Below, piece after piece: positions 54,713-63,280 of a stretch of 64,000 bases of DNA. The notes under the pieces are model-generated. The model worked only from the letters and a program-made list of their open reading frames with translations. It had not been told where the DNA came from and made no database searches. The DNA is from Oceanisphaera marina (GTDB lineage Bacteria > Pseudomonadota > Gammaproteobacteria > Enterobacterales > Aeromonadaceae). The number at the start of each line of letters is the position of its first letter. Within the stretch, counting starts at the first letter, position 1. Position numbers and translations under genes: made by a program. The stretch covers positions 601 through 64,600 of the forward strand of contig NZ_BMKE01000011.1 in assembly GCF_014643915.1 (NCBI RefSeq). The letters run 5' to 3'.

Positions 54713-56542
54713 ATGCGTTTATCGCTAAAAGGGCGTATTGCCCTGATTGTTTTAGCTGCTGCTTTTTGTACCGTTATCGCGGTGCTGGTCACCGCCTATC
54801 ATATTCTGGTGGAGGATTTTGAAAACCAGCTCCGCCAGCGGCAGATAGAAGAAACGGCTCGTGCCGCAGAGCAGGTAGAGCATACGCTGGCGCTGCGCAT
54901 GAATGCCTTGACCAGCGTGACGCCCCAGTTATCCAATGGCCTGAATTTGTCTTCTGTGACGGCGCTGACAACGCAGCTGGAACGCCAGACACATTTAAAG
55001 TCATACTTTCCGGGTGGCCTGGTGGTAATGGACAGCACAGGCACCGCGATTGCCGAAAGTACGTTCATTCCCAATCGCTTGGGTACCAATTATGCTGATC
55101 GAGCCCATTTCAAGCAGTTAATGACCACCCGGCAACCCGTGATCAGTCATCCTATTATCGGGCGTACGACTGGCGCCCCCCTGATTTCTTTCTTGAGCCC
55201 CATCATGTCCGATGAGGGTGACCTGCTGGGTATCTTGAGCGGTGTTATTAATCTGGCTAAAACCTCTATCTTGCCCCGGCGGCGCCTGGCGAGTGCGCTG
55301 CGCGATGGCGTCGAGTTCAAGATTATCGACACCAAGAATCAGGTCTATGTCTATAACGGCACCCAGCTTGAAAGCGAATTGCAGCCACTGCCGCCGCCGT
55401 TGGAGGATCCGCTGGTGGATGCCGCCTTATCCGGACTCTATGTGGGGGTAACGAAAAATCACCAGCAGAAATGGGTGTTTGCCACCACCTATCTTGATCA
55501 ACTGGACTGGGTTTTTGTGCGTGCCGTCCCCCATGAGCAGGCCATAGCACCAGCCAGATCCTTCTTTCTGCGTTTTGCCGGCATCAGTATGTTGATTGGG
55601 TTGGTGTTGGCACTTGCGGCGTTCTGGCTGGTCTGGAGCGCGATGCGGCCCCTTGAGACCATGACGCGCCAAATTCGCACCATGATCAGGCATACGAATG
55701 ATAATCAGCCGCTGAGCGAAACCGGGGTGAGCGAAGTGGCGCGACTGGCCCGGGCCTTTAATCGGTTAACCGCAGAGCGCAAGGCCCTCAGTGAAGTGAA
55801 GAATGATTTTGTGGCTGTGATCAGTCACGAGCTGCGTACCCCGCTAACCTCCATTAACGGGGCGCTTAAGCTGGTTCAATCTGGTGTGGTGGGCACCTTG
55901 CCGGATAAAGCCAGTGAACTGATTTCACTTGCTCTGCGCAATGGTGAACTGCTACAGATGATTATTAATGACCTGCTTGATTTTAATAAGCTGAGTGCCG
56001 GTAAAATGGAGCTGTCCCCCGTATTGTGCAATCTATCCGAGCTGGTGGATGATGCGGTGCTTGGCAATCAGCCCATGGCCGACAGCTATCAGGTGCAGTT
56101 GCGCTGTCAGATGGAAACCGCACTGACTGCCTGTGTGGATCCGCTGCGATTGCGACAAATACTGGATAATCTCATCAGCAATGCCATCAAGTTTTCTCCG
56201 GCAAAAGGGTGGGTTACCATCAGAGCCGAATGCATCGAGGCAGAAAGGCTGCGCATTACGGTCAGCGATCAGGGAGCCGGTATACCCGATCACTTCAAGG
56301 GGCTGCTGTTTGAGCGTTTTGCCCAGGCCGAACACGGCACCATGCGTGCCAGCAAAGGCACTGGGCTGGGGCTGACTATCTGTAAAGAGCTGGCCATCCT
56401 GATGCAGGGGCATATTGGCTTTTACAACAGCGGGGGAGCCCACCTGTGGTTAGAGCTGCCACTGGTGCCAAACGGTAGCAGTGACCCGAACATCGATAAG
56501 GAGAGCATCAATAATGATAACGCCATTGATACCGGCCAATGA
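54713..56542 (+). CDS. Membrane sensor histidine kinase (dCACHE-HAMP-HisKA-HATPase)
   Basis: The 609-residue protein has membrane segment 1 (about 9-30), a periplasmic double-CACHE-like sensor (about 35-280, with YADRAHFKQLM and GVINLAKTS), membrane segment 2 (about 286-310), HAMP, the phospho-acceptor H372 in VISHELRTPLTS and an ATPase domain with N, G1 (DQGAGIPD) and G2 (GTGLGL) boxes. It ends without its own receiver. CACHE domains bind small molecules such as amino or organic acids; the ligand is unknown. AAGGAAGAG precedes ATG 54713. It overlaps the next kinase by 29 bases. Confidence 0.92.
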   Translation: MRLSLKGRIALIVLAAAFCTVIAVLVTAYHILVEDFENQLRQRQIEETARAAEQVEHTLALRMNALTSVTPQLSNGLNLSSVTALTTQLERQTHLKSYFPGGLVVMDSTGTAIAESTFIPNRLGTNYADRAHFKQLMTTRQPVISHPIIGRTTGAPLISFLSPIMSDEGDLLGILSGVINLAKTSILPRRRLASALRDGVEFKIIDTKNQVYVYNGTQLESELQPLPPPLEDPLVDAALSGLYVGVTKNHQQKWVFATTYLDQLDWVFVRAVPHEQAIAPARSFFLRFAGISMLIGLVLALAAFWLVWSAMRPLETMTRQIRTMIRHTNDNQPLSETGVSEVARLARAFNRLTAERKALSEVKNDFVAVISHELRTPLTSINGALKLVQSGVVGTLPDKASELISLALRNGELLQMIINDLLDFNKLSAGKMELSPVLCNLSELVDDAVLGNQPMADSYQVQLRCQMETALTACVDPLRLRQILDNLISNAIKFSPAKGWVTIRAECIEAERLRITVSDQGAGIPDHFKGLLFERFAQAEHGTMRASKGTGLGLTICKELAILMQGHIGFYNSGGAHLWLELPLVPNGSSDPNIDKESINNDNAIDTGQ

Positions 56543-59360
56543 ATGGCAACGGTTGCACGCCTTATTGAAGACGGGGTTGCTGGACAGCGCTCCCGACCCT
56601 CAACTGGATCGCCTGACGAACATCGCCCAGCAAAGTTTTGGCGTCGATATTGCCCTGGTGTCGCTTATCGACAGTCGACGGCAATGGTTCAAGTCGTCCC
56701 AAGGGCTGGATGCCAGCGAAACGGGGCGAGACATTTCATTCTGCGGCCATGCCATTTTGAACCAGGAAGTTCTGGTGGTGGAAAATGCCCTTGAAGACCC
56801 GCGATTTTTCGATAACCCCCTGGTGCTGCAAGCGCCTCATATTCGTTTTTATGCTGGGGCGCCGCTGTGCACGACGGCGGGCTATCGTATCGGTACCTTA
56901 TGCATCATAGACAGTCAGGTTCGCCATTTTACTGACCAGGACGTGGCATTGTTACGTAAATTGGCCGATTGCGTAGAAGAGCAGATTAATCAGCGGCAGC
57001 TGGTCGAATTGCGCCATACGCTGGAGGCCAGCGAATCCCGGGCCCAACTGATTATAGAAGGGGCGGGAGTTGGTACCTGGCAGTGGAATATGCAAACAGG
57101 AGTCTGCGAATTCAACGAACCCTGGGCCGAGATGCTGGGTTATCGGTTGCAAGAGCTGGCCCCGCTGACGATAGATACCTGGAAGCAGCTTGTGCACCCG
57201 GATGATTTGGCGGCGTCTTATATCTTGCTGGAAGATCACCTTGCGGGCAAGGAGCCGGCCTACGAGTACCGGTATCGAATGCGCCACCAGGCTGGCCACT
57301 GGGTATGGATACATTCTCGAGGCTGTCTGCTCGGCCGCAGCGAAGATGGTCGGCCCATGACCATGTATGGCACTCACATCAATATCACGGCCGAACGGGT
57401 GGCGCTGGAACAGCTGGAGCGTCGAAATCGGGCCCTGTCCTTGCTCAATCGCCTGGCGTTTGAGCTGAGCGGAACGCTGGATGAACAAATACAGCAGGCT
57501 TTGGTATTGAGCTGCGAGTATCTGCGGCTGGACATCGGCATTGTCAGTGAAATCATCGGCGATGTGTATGCGGTTCGCTGGGTGGCTGCGCCCCCCGCGG
57601 TCGATATCAGCCCCGGAACACGCTTTGTGGTGGCGAATACCTACTGTCAATTGCTGTTGCAGCAAACCGGGATTCTGGCTATTTCCCACATGGGGGGCTC
57701 GCCTTTTCAGCAGACGGACTGCTACCGGCAGATGGGGTTGGAGAGCTATATCGCCATTCGACTGGAAGTGGGTGGCCAGCTGTTTGGCACGCTTAATTTT
57801 TCTTCTGTTGCGGTCAGAACCGAGCCGTTTGATGATACCGATCGGATGTTTTTGGGGTTGCTGGCGCATTGGCTTGGCGAGTTGCTGAACAACAAGATAC
57901 ATCAGGAGCGCCTTAACAAGCTGCTCGACCAAATGCCCGGCATGCTATATCAGTATCGGCGCTGGCCAGATGGCCACAGCTGCTTTCCTTACAGCAGCAA
58001 CGGTATCAAGCTCATTTATCGCGTCACGCCTCAGAGGGTGCAGCAAGATGCCAGCGTGGTGTTCGATCAAGTATATCCGCCGGATTTACCGCAGGTCATC
58101 GAGTCTGTTCACGCTTCTGAAGAACAGCTCGATACCTGGTATGCCCAATATCGGGTACTGCAGGCCGATGGCTCATTACGCTGGGTAGAAGGGCGGGCAC
58201 ACCCCGAACGACTGGAAGATGGCAGTACCATCTGGCATGGCTATCTGGTGGATATACAAAGCGAAAAGGAGGCAGAACTGGCGCTGGCTGCCAGCGAACA
58301 GCGGCTGCGCAGTTTGTTTGAATTGTCTTCAATCGGTATTGCCTTGAATGATTTTTACAGCGGCGATTTTATCGATGTTAACCAGGCACTGCTGGATGCC
58401 ACCGGCTTTGATAAGGAGCAGCTGCTGACGATGGATTATCGCGCCCTGACGCCCGGGCAATATCAGTATCAAGACCAGCTGGCGCTGGAAGAAGTGCAGC
58501 GCCATGGCCGTTATGCGCCTTATGAAAAAGAATATCTGCGCCGGGACGGTTCCCGGTTTCCGGTTCGCCAGCAAGGCATGCTGATTAAAGATGCCAATGG
58601 CCGCGCTTTGCTGTGGTCTCTGGTGGAAGATATTTCCGAACTAAAGAAGGTCGAGCGGATGCAAAAGGAATTCGTGGCCACGGTCAGCCATGAATTGCGC
58701 ACGCCCTTGACCTCGATTACCGGCTCGCTGGGGCTGCTGGAGCAGGGAGTGCTGGGGAAGCTGCCCCACAAGGCAGAGCAGTTGATTGAGGTGGCCTATC
58801 ACAACAGCAAACGCTTGAATTTGCTGATCAACGACTTGCTCGATATTGAAAAGCTGGCTGCCGGTAAAACACACTTCGACATCCGGGCTCACGACCTGCA
58901 CGAACTGGTGCGGGAGGCCATCGCCATGAATCGACCTTTGGGTAAAGGAAGAGGGGTGCAACTGGAACTGATTACCAAGCCAGCCAGGGAAATGGTGCTG
59001 ACCGACAAAGACAGGTTCATTCAGGCGCTGTCTAACCTGCAGGCCAATGCCATCAAGTATTCTCCAGCTCAAGGGAAGGTCACCCTTACCATTGAGCGAG
59101 TGGATGGCAAGCAGCTGCGAGTGCGGGTTCAGGATCAGGGGGAAGGGATCCCCATGGATTTTCGGCCACGTATTTTTGAAAAGTTTGCCCAGGCCGATAG
59201 CTCGGATACCCGTCAGAAAGGTGGCACCGGGTTGGGGCTGGCCATTACCAAAGACCTGATAGAGCGGATGCAGGGCAGTGTCGGGTTTGAATCCGCCCCC
59301 GGACAGGGCACCTGCTTCTGGCTGGATGTGCCCGCGGCTGAAGAAAGCGCTCAGCGTTAA
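56514..59360 (+). CDS. Soluble multi-sensor histidine kinase (GAF-PAS-GAF-PAS-PAS)
   Basis: The 948-residue protein has no membrane segment. In order I see GAF (about 20-165), PAS with PAC (175-300), GAF (310-460), a degenerate PAS (470-590), a PAS (600-710), the phospho-acceptor H726 in TVSHELRTPLTS and an ATPase domain (about 830-948, DQGEGIPMDF, GTGLGLAI). No receiver is attached. The HisKA region is alike in wording to that of the kinase upstream, suggesting duplication or shared partners. AAGGAGAG is nine bases from ATG 56514, inside the end of the first kinase. Confidence 0.92.
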   Translation: MITPLIPANEWQRLHALLKTGLLDSAPDPQLDRLTNIAQQSFGVDIALVSLIDSRRQWFKSSQGLDASETGRDISFCGHAILNQEVLVVENALEDPRFFDNPLVLQAPHIRFYAGAPLCTTAGYRIGTLCIIDSQVRHFTDQDVALLRKLADCVEEQINQRQLVELRHTLEASESRAQLIIEGAGVGTWQWNMQTGVCEFNEPWAEMLGYRLQELAPLTIDTWKQLVHPDDLAASYILLEDHLAGKEPAYEYRYRMRHQAGHWVWIHSRGCLLGRSEDGRPMTMYGTHINITAERVALEQLERRNRALSLLNRLAFELSGTLDEQIQQALVLSCEYLRLDIGIVSEIIGDVYAVRWVAAPPAVDISPGTRFVVANTYCQLLLQQTGILAISHMGGSPFQQTDCYRQMGLESYIAIRLEVGGQLFGTLNFSSVAVRTEPFDDTDRMFLGLLAHWLGELLNNKIHQERLNKLLDQMPGMLYQYRRWPDGHSCFPYSSNGIKLIYRVTPQRVQQDASVVFDQVYPPDLPQVIESVHASEEQLDTWYAQYRVLQADGSLRWVEGRAHPERLEDGSTIWHGYLVDIQSEKEAELALAASEQRLRSLFELSSIGIALNDFYSGDFIDVNQALLDATGFDKEQLLTMDYRALTPGQYQYQDQLALEEVQRHGRYAPYEKEYLRRDGSRFPVRQQGMLIKDANGRALLWSLVEDISELKKVERMQKEFVATVSHELRTPLTSITGSLGLLEQGVLGKLPHKAEQLIEVAYHNSKRLNLLINDLLDIEKLAAGKTHFDIRAHDLHELVREAIAMNRPLGKGRGVQLELITKPAREMVLTDKDRFIQALSNLQANAIKYSPAQGKVTLTIERVDGKQLRVRVQDQGEGIPMDFRPRIFEKFAQADSSDTRQKGGTGLGLAITKDLIERMQGSVGFESAPGQGTCFWLDVPAAEESAQR

Positions 59361-59407
59361 AAAAACAGCCCCTAAGATTCGGTTATCTTGTGTGTGGTGC
59401 TGTTTTT
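59361..59407. terminator. Bidirectional terminator between kinase and rsuA
   Basis: AAAAACAGC (59361-59369) pairs with GCTGTTTTT (59399-59407), with an inner AAGAT/ATCTT stem. It starts at the kinase stop codon. A- and T-runs serve both the rightward kinases and the leftward rsuA. Confidence 0.7.
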
Positions 59408-59425
59408 GACGACTGAGCGCAGCTG

Positions 59426-60112
59426 TTAGATGGAGGCGACTTCTTTGGCGCTGAGATGACGCCACTCGCCTTCCGCCAGGCTGTCGTCCAGCACTATGCT
59501 GCCCACCTGCAGTCGATGCAGGGCGGTGACATGATTGCCTACGGCGGCGAACATCCGTTTTACCTGATGATATTTGCCTTCCTGTATGGTCAGCAACACG
59601 CGGGTAGGGGTGATGATTTCCAGTTTGGCGGGCAGGGTGGCTTTGTCTTCACCATGCAACAGTACGCCTTCGGCGAAACGTGCCGCAACATCATCGGCCA
59701 GCGGCTCTGCCAGGTCGACTCTATAGACCTTGTTGCAGGCCTTTTTGGGCGAGCGCAAGCGATGCGACCATTGACCGTCGTCGGTCAGCAGCAACAAACC
59801 GGTCGTGTCTACGTCGAGCCGACCGGCACATTGCAGGCCCCGGCACAGCTCTGGCGGTAATAATTGCAGCACGCAGGGATGCACTTCATCCTGGGTGGCA
59901 CTGATATAACCGGCAGGCTTGTGCAGCAATAAATAGCGATCGGCAGGCGTGGCCAACAGGCGACCTTCGAGGCGCACTTCCTGGCCGTCGATTTGCTGAT
60001 CGCTTTTTTTAACGACCACACCATCCACGGTCACGTCACCGCGATGCAGTGATTTTTTGACCACAGAGCGAGAAAGACCGGTGCTTTCGGACAGAAAACG
60101 GTCAAGGCGCAT
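59426..60112 (-). CDS. rsuA: 16S rRNA pseudouridine(516) synthase RsuA
   Basis: RsuA makes pseudouridine 516 in 16S rRNA. The 228-residue protein has the S4-like N-terminal domain ([16 protein letters not shown]), the catalytic aspartate D100 in AGRLDVDTTGLLLLT and GKYHQVKRMFAAVGNHV. Length and the small S4 part fit RsuA better than RluB, RluE or RluF, but a paralogue cannot be fully excluded. The start shares one base with the stop of engB (TGATG). Confidence 0.88.
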   Translation of the reverse strand: MRLDRFLSESTGLSRSVVKKSLHRGDVTVDGVVVKKSDQQIDGQEVRLEGRLLATPADRYLLLHKPAGYISATQDEVHPCVLQLLPPELCRGLQCAGRLDVDTTGLLLLTDDGQWSHRLRSPKKACNKVYRVDLAEPLADDVAARFAEGVLLHGEDKATLPAKLEIITPTRVLLTIQEGKYHQVKRMFAAVGNHVTALHRLQVGSIVLDDSLAEGEWRHLSAKEVASI

Positions 60113-60756
60113 CAGGCGGACTCACCGTCGTCGGAGGCTATGACGTCATCTTCTTGCAGCAACCACTCGTTCAGCACCTCTTTGGCCTGATCCAGGCCCA
60201 GACCCTTGAGTGAGCTGAACGATTCAACCCGAATATCGCCACCGAAGACGGTGACCAGCTCACGCACCCGCAATACTTCCGACTTGCGTGGGCCTGGCTT
60301 GAGCTTGTCGCATTTGGTCAGCAGCGCCAGCACCGGCAGCTGACTTTCGCTTGCCCACTGCAGCAGTTGCTGATCGATGTCTTTCAGGGGGTGGCGAATA
60401 TCCATCAATACCACCAGACCCTTCAGGCTTTCGCGTTTTTGCAAGTATACCGACAGCGCCGCCTGCCATTTCAGCTTCATTTCTTCGGGTACTTTGGCAT
60501 AGCCATAACCCGGTAAATCGACCAGGCGCTTGCCCGGGCTGAGTTCGAACACGTTAATCAGCTGGGTACGACCCGGTGTTTTACTGGTTCGTGCCAGATT
60601 TTTCTGCTGAGTTATCGTGTTTAAAGCAGATGATTTACCGGCATTTGACCGGCCGGCAAACGCTATTTCTACGCCAGTGTCTTCCGGCATTTGGTTAATA
60701 TCGGGCGCGCTGGTAATAAAGCGGGCGCTGTTAAAGTTTATCTGTTTGTTATTCAA
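60112..60756 (-). CDS. engB: Ribosome-biogenesis GTPase EngB (YihA/YsxC)
   Basis: EngB is an essential GTPase of 50S subunit assembly and is needed for cell division. The 214-residue protein has G1 [16 protein letters not shown]2 KTPGRTQ, G3 [12 protein letters not shown]4 LTKCDK and G5 SSLKG. The length is normal. It is cotranscribed with rsuA and divergent from cytochrome c4. Confidence 0.96.
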   Translation of the reverse strand: MNNKQINFNSARFITSAPDINQMPEDTGVEIAFAGRSNAGKSSALNTITQQKNLARTSKTPGRTQLINVFELSPGKRLVDLPGYGYAKVPEEMKLKWQAALSVYLQKRESLKGLVVLMDIRHPLKDIDQQLLQWASESQLPVLALLTKCDKLKPGPRKSEVLRVRELVTVFGGDIRVESFSSLKGLGLDQAKEVLNEWLLQEDDVIASDDGESA

Positions 60757-60789
60757 TATGAATTCCCCTGAGTTCTCGACCCGCTTTGC

Positions 60790-60817
60790 TTACTTTCTTG
60801 CAAAATAATTGTAGAAT
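60790..60817 (+). promoter_or_regulatory. Candidate promoter of cytochrome c4 gene
   Basis: TTACTT (60790-60795) and TAGAAT (60812-60817), spacer 16, lie about 80 bases before the start codon. The -10 has one mismatch; the -35 is weak. Confidence 0.4.
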
Positions 60818-60899
60818 GGTGTCGTTTTTTGAATCGCATTGTAACATGCCCTTGAAGGTATGTGATCTGGAAGCTCTTACAACGAGAAGTCGCAACGTC

Positions 60900-61517
60900 A
60901 TGAAAAAAATTGTTATCACACTAGCCTTAATGCTCGGAGTGGTTGGTGTTGCCCAAGCCCAGGGCGACGCAGAAGCAGGTAAGGCCAAGTCCGCTACTTG
61001 CGTGGCGTGCCATGGTCCCGATGGCAACAGCCCAACCGACATGTACCCTAAACTGGCCGGCCAGCACGCCTCTTATCTTGCCAAGCAGTTAGCCGAGTTC
61101 AAGGCGGCCGCTACCGGTGGAGAAGGTCGTGCCAACGCCATCATGGGGGGCATGGCCATGCCTTTGTCTGAACAGGATATGGCTGATTTATCTGCTTATT
61201 TTGCCAGCCAGGCCATAGTTCCGGTTGCTACCCCCGAAGACGTGGTTGAGCAAGGCGCCGCCTTGTATCAGGGCGGCGACATCGAGCGTGGCATTACCGC
61301 TTGTATCGCCTGTCACGGCCCTCGTGGTGAAGGTCTGGAATCTGCCAAGTTCCCAAGCCTGGCTGGCCAGTATCCCAGCTACATTGCCACGCAGCTGAAC
61401 ATGTTCCGTAGCGGAGAGCGTAACAACGATCCCAACGGCATGATGCGCAGCATAGCGGCCAAGTTAACCGACCAGGATATCGAAGTACTGTCTCAGTACG
61501 TTGCCGGTCTGCGTTAA
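60900..61517 (+). CDS. Dihaem cytochrome c4
   Basis: Cytochrome c4 is a periplasmic two-domain electron carrier that in several bacteria feeds cbb3 oxidase. ATG 60900 gives 205 residues: signal peptide (MKKIVITLALML to AQAQ), haem site one CVACH with YPKLAGQHASYLAKQL and axial MAMP, and haem site two CIACH with FPSLAGQYPSYIATQL and the second axial Met in NGMMRSIA. The single-domain cytochrome at 35455 resembles one half of it. It pairs with ccoG as evidence of a cbb3 branch. Confidence 0.93.
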   Translation: MKKIVITLALMLGVVGVAQAQGDAEAGKAKSATCVACHGPDGNSPTDMYPKLAGQHASYLAKQLAEFKAAATGGEGRANAIMGGMAMPLSEQDMADLSAYFASQAIVPVATPEDVVEQGAALYQGGDIERGITACIACHGPRGEGLESAKFPSLAGQYPSYIATQLNMFRSGERNNDPNGMMRSIAAKLTDQDIEVLSQYVAGLR

Positions 61518-61529
61518 TATTATCACCTT

Positions 61530-61552
61530 GGGGGCTTGTGCCCCCTGCTTTT
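61530..61552 (+). terminator. Terminator after cytochrome c4
   Basis: GGGGGC pairs with GCCCCC around TTGT, followed by TGCTTTTT. The next gene starts only 13 bases later, so some read-through or a promoter within this region is needed for it. Confidence 0.7.
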
Positions 61553-61564
61553 TCTGGTTTTCCC

Positions 61565-62227
61565 ATGTCTGCCCAGCTGCACGACCTGCATTGCCCTCTC
61601 TGTAACCATTCTGACACCCCTCTGTTTTGGCAGGACAAACGACGTCACTATCAACGTTGTGCCTCGTGCAAGCTGATTTTTGTCGACCCTCATTATCGGT
61701 TGAGTGCAGAACAAGAGAAGGCAGAATATGATTTGCACCAGAATCAGACGGACGACCCTGGCTATCGTCGATTTTTGGCGCGTTTGGCCGACCCGCTGAT
61801 GGCGCGTTTGCCCGCGGGCAGTGAAGGATTGGATTTTGGCTGTGGCCCGGGCCCGGCTCTGGCTGCCATGTTTAATGAAGCAGGCTTTGCCACCACCACC
61901 TATGATCCTTACTATGCGCACTATCCGGCTCGATTACAGCGGCAATACGACTTTGTGTGCTGCAGCGAAGCGATAGAACATTTTTATCGGCCAGGCAGAG
62001 AATGGCAGCAATTGCTGTCGTTGCTGCGGCCAGGTGGCTGGCTGGGCATTATGACCAAGCTGGCCTTGAGCCAGGAGGCGTTTGCCAACTGGCATTACAA
62101 ACAGGATCCGACTCATGTCAGCTTCTTTAGCCGGGAAACCTTTCTCTGGCTGGCGGCACGGGACGGGCTCGGCATCGAATTTATCGGTACCGATGTAATA
62201 CTTCTGCAAATACCGGAGTCACTATGA
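61565..62227 (+). CDS. SAM-dependent methyltransferase with N-terminal zinc ribbon
   Basis: The 220-residue protein has a likely zinc ribbon at the N-terminus (CPLCNH then CASC, two C-x2-C pairs) and a class I methyltransferase fold with the SAM motif GLDFGCGPGPALAAMF, then CSEAIEHF and LLRPGGWLGIMT. The substrate is unknown. No clear ribosome site stands before ATG 61565; an in-frame start at 61538 falls within the terminator. It overlaps the yihI start by four bases and may be linked to its expression. Confidence 0.8.
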   Translation: MSAQLHDLHCPLCNHSDTPLFWQDKRRHYQRCASCKLIFVDPHYRLSAEQEKAEYDLHQNQTDDPGYRRFLARLADPLMARLPAGSEGLDFGCGPGPALAAMFNEAGFATTTYDPYYAHYPARLQRQYDFVCCSEAIEHFYRPGREWQQLLSLLRPGGWLGIMTKLALSQEAFANWHYKQDPTHVSFFSRETFLWLAARDGLGIEFIGTDVILLQIPESL

Positions 62228-62811
62228 CACGCATGAAAAAGACCCGTAGCCCGGGTCAAATCGGAGCCCGCAAGGATAATCGGGAAACTGCCGAGCAGAT
62301 CAAGGATAGAAAGCGCAAGGCGAAACGCAAGGGGCTGGCTGCCGGTTCTCGGCAGAACAGTGGCGAACAGCATCAGCACAATAACGGATCCAAATCAGCT
62401 CAAGATCCGCGACTGGGCTCGAAAAAGCCGATTGCTCTGGTGTCTGAGTCGGGCAAGGCCGAAAAAAGCAGCAAGCCTGCCAAGAAGGTGGTAACGGAAA
62501 AACCGGTTGCCGAAAAAGCTCCCAAGATGCCTGACGCCCCGGAGTTGACTGCCGAGCAAGAGCTGGAGCAGCTGGAAAATAACGATCGGCTCAATACCCT
62601 GTTGGACAAAGTTGATGCAGGCGAAAAACTGGGCAAGAACGATGCCGCCTGGCTGGATAAAACCCTGGCGCGCCATCAGCAATTGCTGGAAAAGCTGGGC
62701 CTGCTGGAAGATGAAGACGACGAGCCGGTAGAAGGTGACGATCTGTGGACGCGGTTTATGGATGCAGAACTTGATCCTGCGCAATATGAGGATAAGGAAG
62801 ATAAGTCATGA
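62224..62811 (+). CDS. yihI: Der GTPase-activating protein YihI
   Basis: YihI stimulates the ribosome-assembly GTPase Der (EngA) and slows 50S maturation in early growth. The 195-residue protein is highly charged: a basic N-terminus (KTRSPGQIGARKDNRET, RKRKAKRKGL), a disordered middle with DPRLGSKKPIAL and the acidic conserved C-terminus (ELEQLENNDRLNTLLDKVDAG, LEKLGLLEDEDDE). The order yihI then hemN is the same as in E. coli. Confidence 0.93.
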   Translation: MTRMKKTRSPGQIGARKDNRETAEQIKDRKRKAKRKGLAAGSRQNSGEQHQHNNGSKSAQDPRLGSKKPIALVSESGKAEKSSKPAKKVVTEKPVAEKAPKMPDAPELTAEQELEQLENNDRLNTLLDKVDAGEKLGKNDAAWLDKTLARHQQLLEKLGLLEDEDDEPVEGDDLWTRFMDAELDPAQYEDKEDKS

Positions 62812-63266
62812 TCTCTCCCTGGTTACTGGCTGCCCTGGTGGGCGGCCTTATCATAGTGGGACTGGCGGTGTATGCGGGTAAACTGCTGGCGCAGCTCAAA
62901 GTGCAGAATCAGCAGCAACAACGGGCTGTGAACCAACGCAATCTGCGTATTCTGGAAAGCATCAACACCATCGCCATGGCGATGCGTGAAGATCAATGCA
63001 ACCTGTCGGAAGGTGCCATTCGCCTGACCAACCTGTTGAATGCGCTGCAATTTGCTCAGCCACAGAACTTTGCTGCCGATTATCCGGGCTTGTACGGCCT
63101 GTATGACAAAGTCAAAGACATGCCTACCCACGATGCGCGCAAACAATACAAGCGCAATGAAATCATGCGCATGGATCTACAAAGAGCCGGTTTTGAACAA
63201 GAACTGGAAGCACAAATCAAAACAGAGGTCACGCGACTGGCCAGTTTGGAGCTGCCCACTCGCTAA
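62808..63266 (+). CDS. DUF2489 family protein
   Basis: The 152-residue protein is a DUF2489 member, common between yihI and hemN in marine gammaproteobacteria and of unknown role. One N-terminal membrane segment (about 5-25) is followed by a coiled-coil-like, mostly helical soluble part (NQRNLRILESINTIAMAMRE, EGAIRLTNLLNALQ, MPTHDARKQYKRNEIMRMDL). It overlaps yihI by four bases. Confidence 0.87.
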   Translation: MISPWLLAALVGGLIIVGLAVYAGKLLAQLKVQNQQQQRAVNQRNLRILESINTIAMAMREDQCNLSEGAIRLTNLLNALQFAQPQNFAADYPGLYGLYDKVKDMPTHDARKQYKRNEIMRMDLQRAGFEQELEAQIKTEVTRLASLELPTR

Positions 63267-63280
63267 GCCGAGGAGAGGGT

